From Arachidicoccus rhizosphaerae (lineage in GTDB: Bacteria; Bacteroidota; Bacteroidia; Chitinophagales; Chitinophagaceae): a DNA stretch of 62,288 nt. Each line of letters opens with the position of its first letter. Position 1 is the first letter of the stretch. Of this stretch, positions 61,719-62,288 are shown piece by piece. The position numbers were made by a program, and so were the translations under genes. The notes below the pieces were generated by a model, which saw nothing but the letters and a program-made list of their open reading frames with translations, was not told the DNA's origin and did not search any database. Where the stretch lies: positions 1-62,288 of the forward strand of contig NZ_FNQY01000024.1 of the NCBI RefSeq assembly GCF_900107765.1. The letters run 5' to 3'.

Positions 61719-62288
61719 TTTAATTGTTCAATATTTTTGTGCTGCCGAATGCGACTGACGGTGACCTTTATACCGAAAGTTGTTCTTATACCGCTGCAAC
61801 TGTGGCGGTATTTTTTATTCGCCCTTTGGGGCGAGCCGAATGCTCCTTCTGGCTCCCATTACCCGAAAGTTCATAGTGAGAAACCAGTAGCCTATGTCTG
61901 CTTGCCTTATTCTTTCGCGCTATGCTTTCAATCAGCCCTGCCTGCCATAGTTTCCAGAATCGCTTGGGTGGTAAATGGTCCAAACTTCCATGTAGTCGGA
62001 CCTCATTGTAGATCTTATAAAATCTTCTCAAATGCTGCTCTAAGTCTTTCAATGTCTTGAATATGCCTATGCGTTCAAGGGAGCGACCTAAAATCGAATG
62101 AAAGGATTCAATATGCCCATTCTCTTGTGGTGTATATGGATGCGTAAAGACCTGGTTCAAGCCATTTTCTGCCAGGTACTTTTGAACTGAATGTGCTGCA
62201 AAGCGAGAGTCGTTATCATTCCTTGTTTCAATTGTTATTTTCTTTTCCATCATCTGGTGGGGCTGTAGATAATTGACAATAACATCTT
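61669..62288 (-). mobile_element. IS3-family insertion sequence, one end
   Basis: From about 61669 the sequence starts TGGTTAGGCCCCC, then TTTAAATCGGACA, the kind of terminal repeat found in Bacteroidota IS3/IS150-type elements. The transposase ORFB end (stop at 61786) lies just inside on the minus strand. The other end and the target duplication are beyond the window. The insertion ends the preceding AT-rich gene. Confidence 0.75.
61786..62288 (-). CDS. IS3-family transposase ORFB, C-terminal part
   Basis: The reading frame is open to the window edge, so the N-terminal part is missing. The visible 167 residues are the C-terminal half of an rve/DDE integrase core: IETRNDNDSRFAAHSVQKYL (catalytic Asp region), THPYTPQENGHIESFHSILG (catalytic Glu) and FYKIYNEVRLHGSLDHLPPKRFW, the usual tail that contacts DNA. 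It would cut and join IS ends. Function depends on the unseen upstream part. Confidence 0.9.
   Translation of the reverse strand, partial: DVIVNYLQPHQMMEKKITIETRNDNDSRFAAHSVQKYLAENGLNQVFTHPYTPQENGHIESFHSILGRSLERIGIFKTLKDLEQHLRRFYKIYNEVRLHGSLDHLPPKRFWKLWQAGLIESIARKNKASRHRLLVSHYELSGNGSQKEHSARPKGRIKNTATVAAV

Noticed and set aside
61737-62060. Plus-strand ORF in the IS
   Set aside because: It is the antisense shadow of the transposase gene, which has clear rve-domain motifs on the minus strand.

Overview
The window comes from a Bacteroidota chromosome, most likely Chitinophagales or Sphingobacteriales. The evidence is a serine palmitoyltransferase gene cluster, a type IX secretion sorting domain, a TonB-receptor/DUF4249 pair, DUF3127, DUF4199, DUF5686 and DUF4833 proteins, a NagB-deacetylase fusion, and repeated TAnnTTTG -7 promoter boxes. 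The species cannot be named from the sequence alone.

Layout. 1-3250: an AT-rich graveyard of Rhs-type polymorphic toxin tips. At least three frameshifted toxin remnants alternate with small immunity-like genes, and a large perfect palindrome lies among them. 3289-9376: housekeeping genes (hypoxanthine phosphoribosyltransferase, a LysM glucosaminidase, an O-methyltransferase, a sodium/solute symporter, an ElaA-type acetyltransferase, long-form IspH). 10034-23653: a lipid locus. The plus strand carries serine palmitoyltransferase, a GNAT protein placed like a bacterial ceramide synthase, an NAD-dependent reductase, myo-inositol-phosphate synthase, a DUF5686 protein, a DUF4833 protein and a fatty-acid hydroxylase. 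The minus strand carries a converging operon of nucleotidyltransferase, ATP-grasp enzyme, CDP-alcohol phosphatidyltransferase, HAD phosphatase and GtrA-like protein. Read together, these look like a pathway for inositol-bearing, possibly hydroxylated and further decorated sphingolipids.

23798-43262: two ABC-F proteins, an acetate transporter, Tag, the NagB fusion, cytochrome bd, a likely structured ncRNA, an aminotransferase, a glycosyltransferase operon with a dihydroorotase homologue lacking its metal ligands, a cysteine desulfurase, a phosphoglucosamine mutase, a bare sorting-domain protein and CbpA/CbpM. 43451-58288: a formylglycine-generating-enzyme-like lipoprotein with both active-site cysteines, TonB receptor plus DUF4249, two ABC proteins, proline dehydrogenase, DUF3127, a beta-barrel protein, purine nucleoside phosphorylase, BON and SH3 proteins, ferredoxin and LuxC-like acyl-CoA reductase.

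58299 to the end: a tRNA-Pro(CGG) gene followed by a palindrome cluster, a tyrosine integrase, an ORF6N regulator, and an AT-rich gene that resembles the N-terminal part of a Shedu (DUF4263) defence protein. An IS3-type element cuts that gene off. This is the left end of a tRNA-associated genomic island that runs past the window.

The best candidates for new biology are the extended inositol-sphingolipid locus, the unassigned structured RNA upstream of cydA, the nested palindromes in the toxin graveyard and next to the tRNA, and the interrupted Shedu-like gene.
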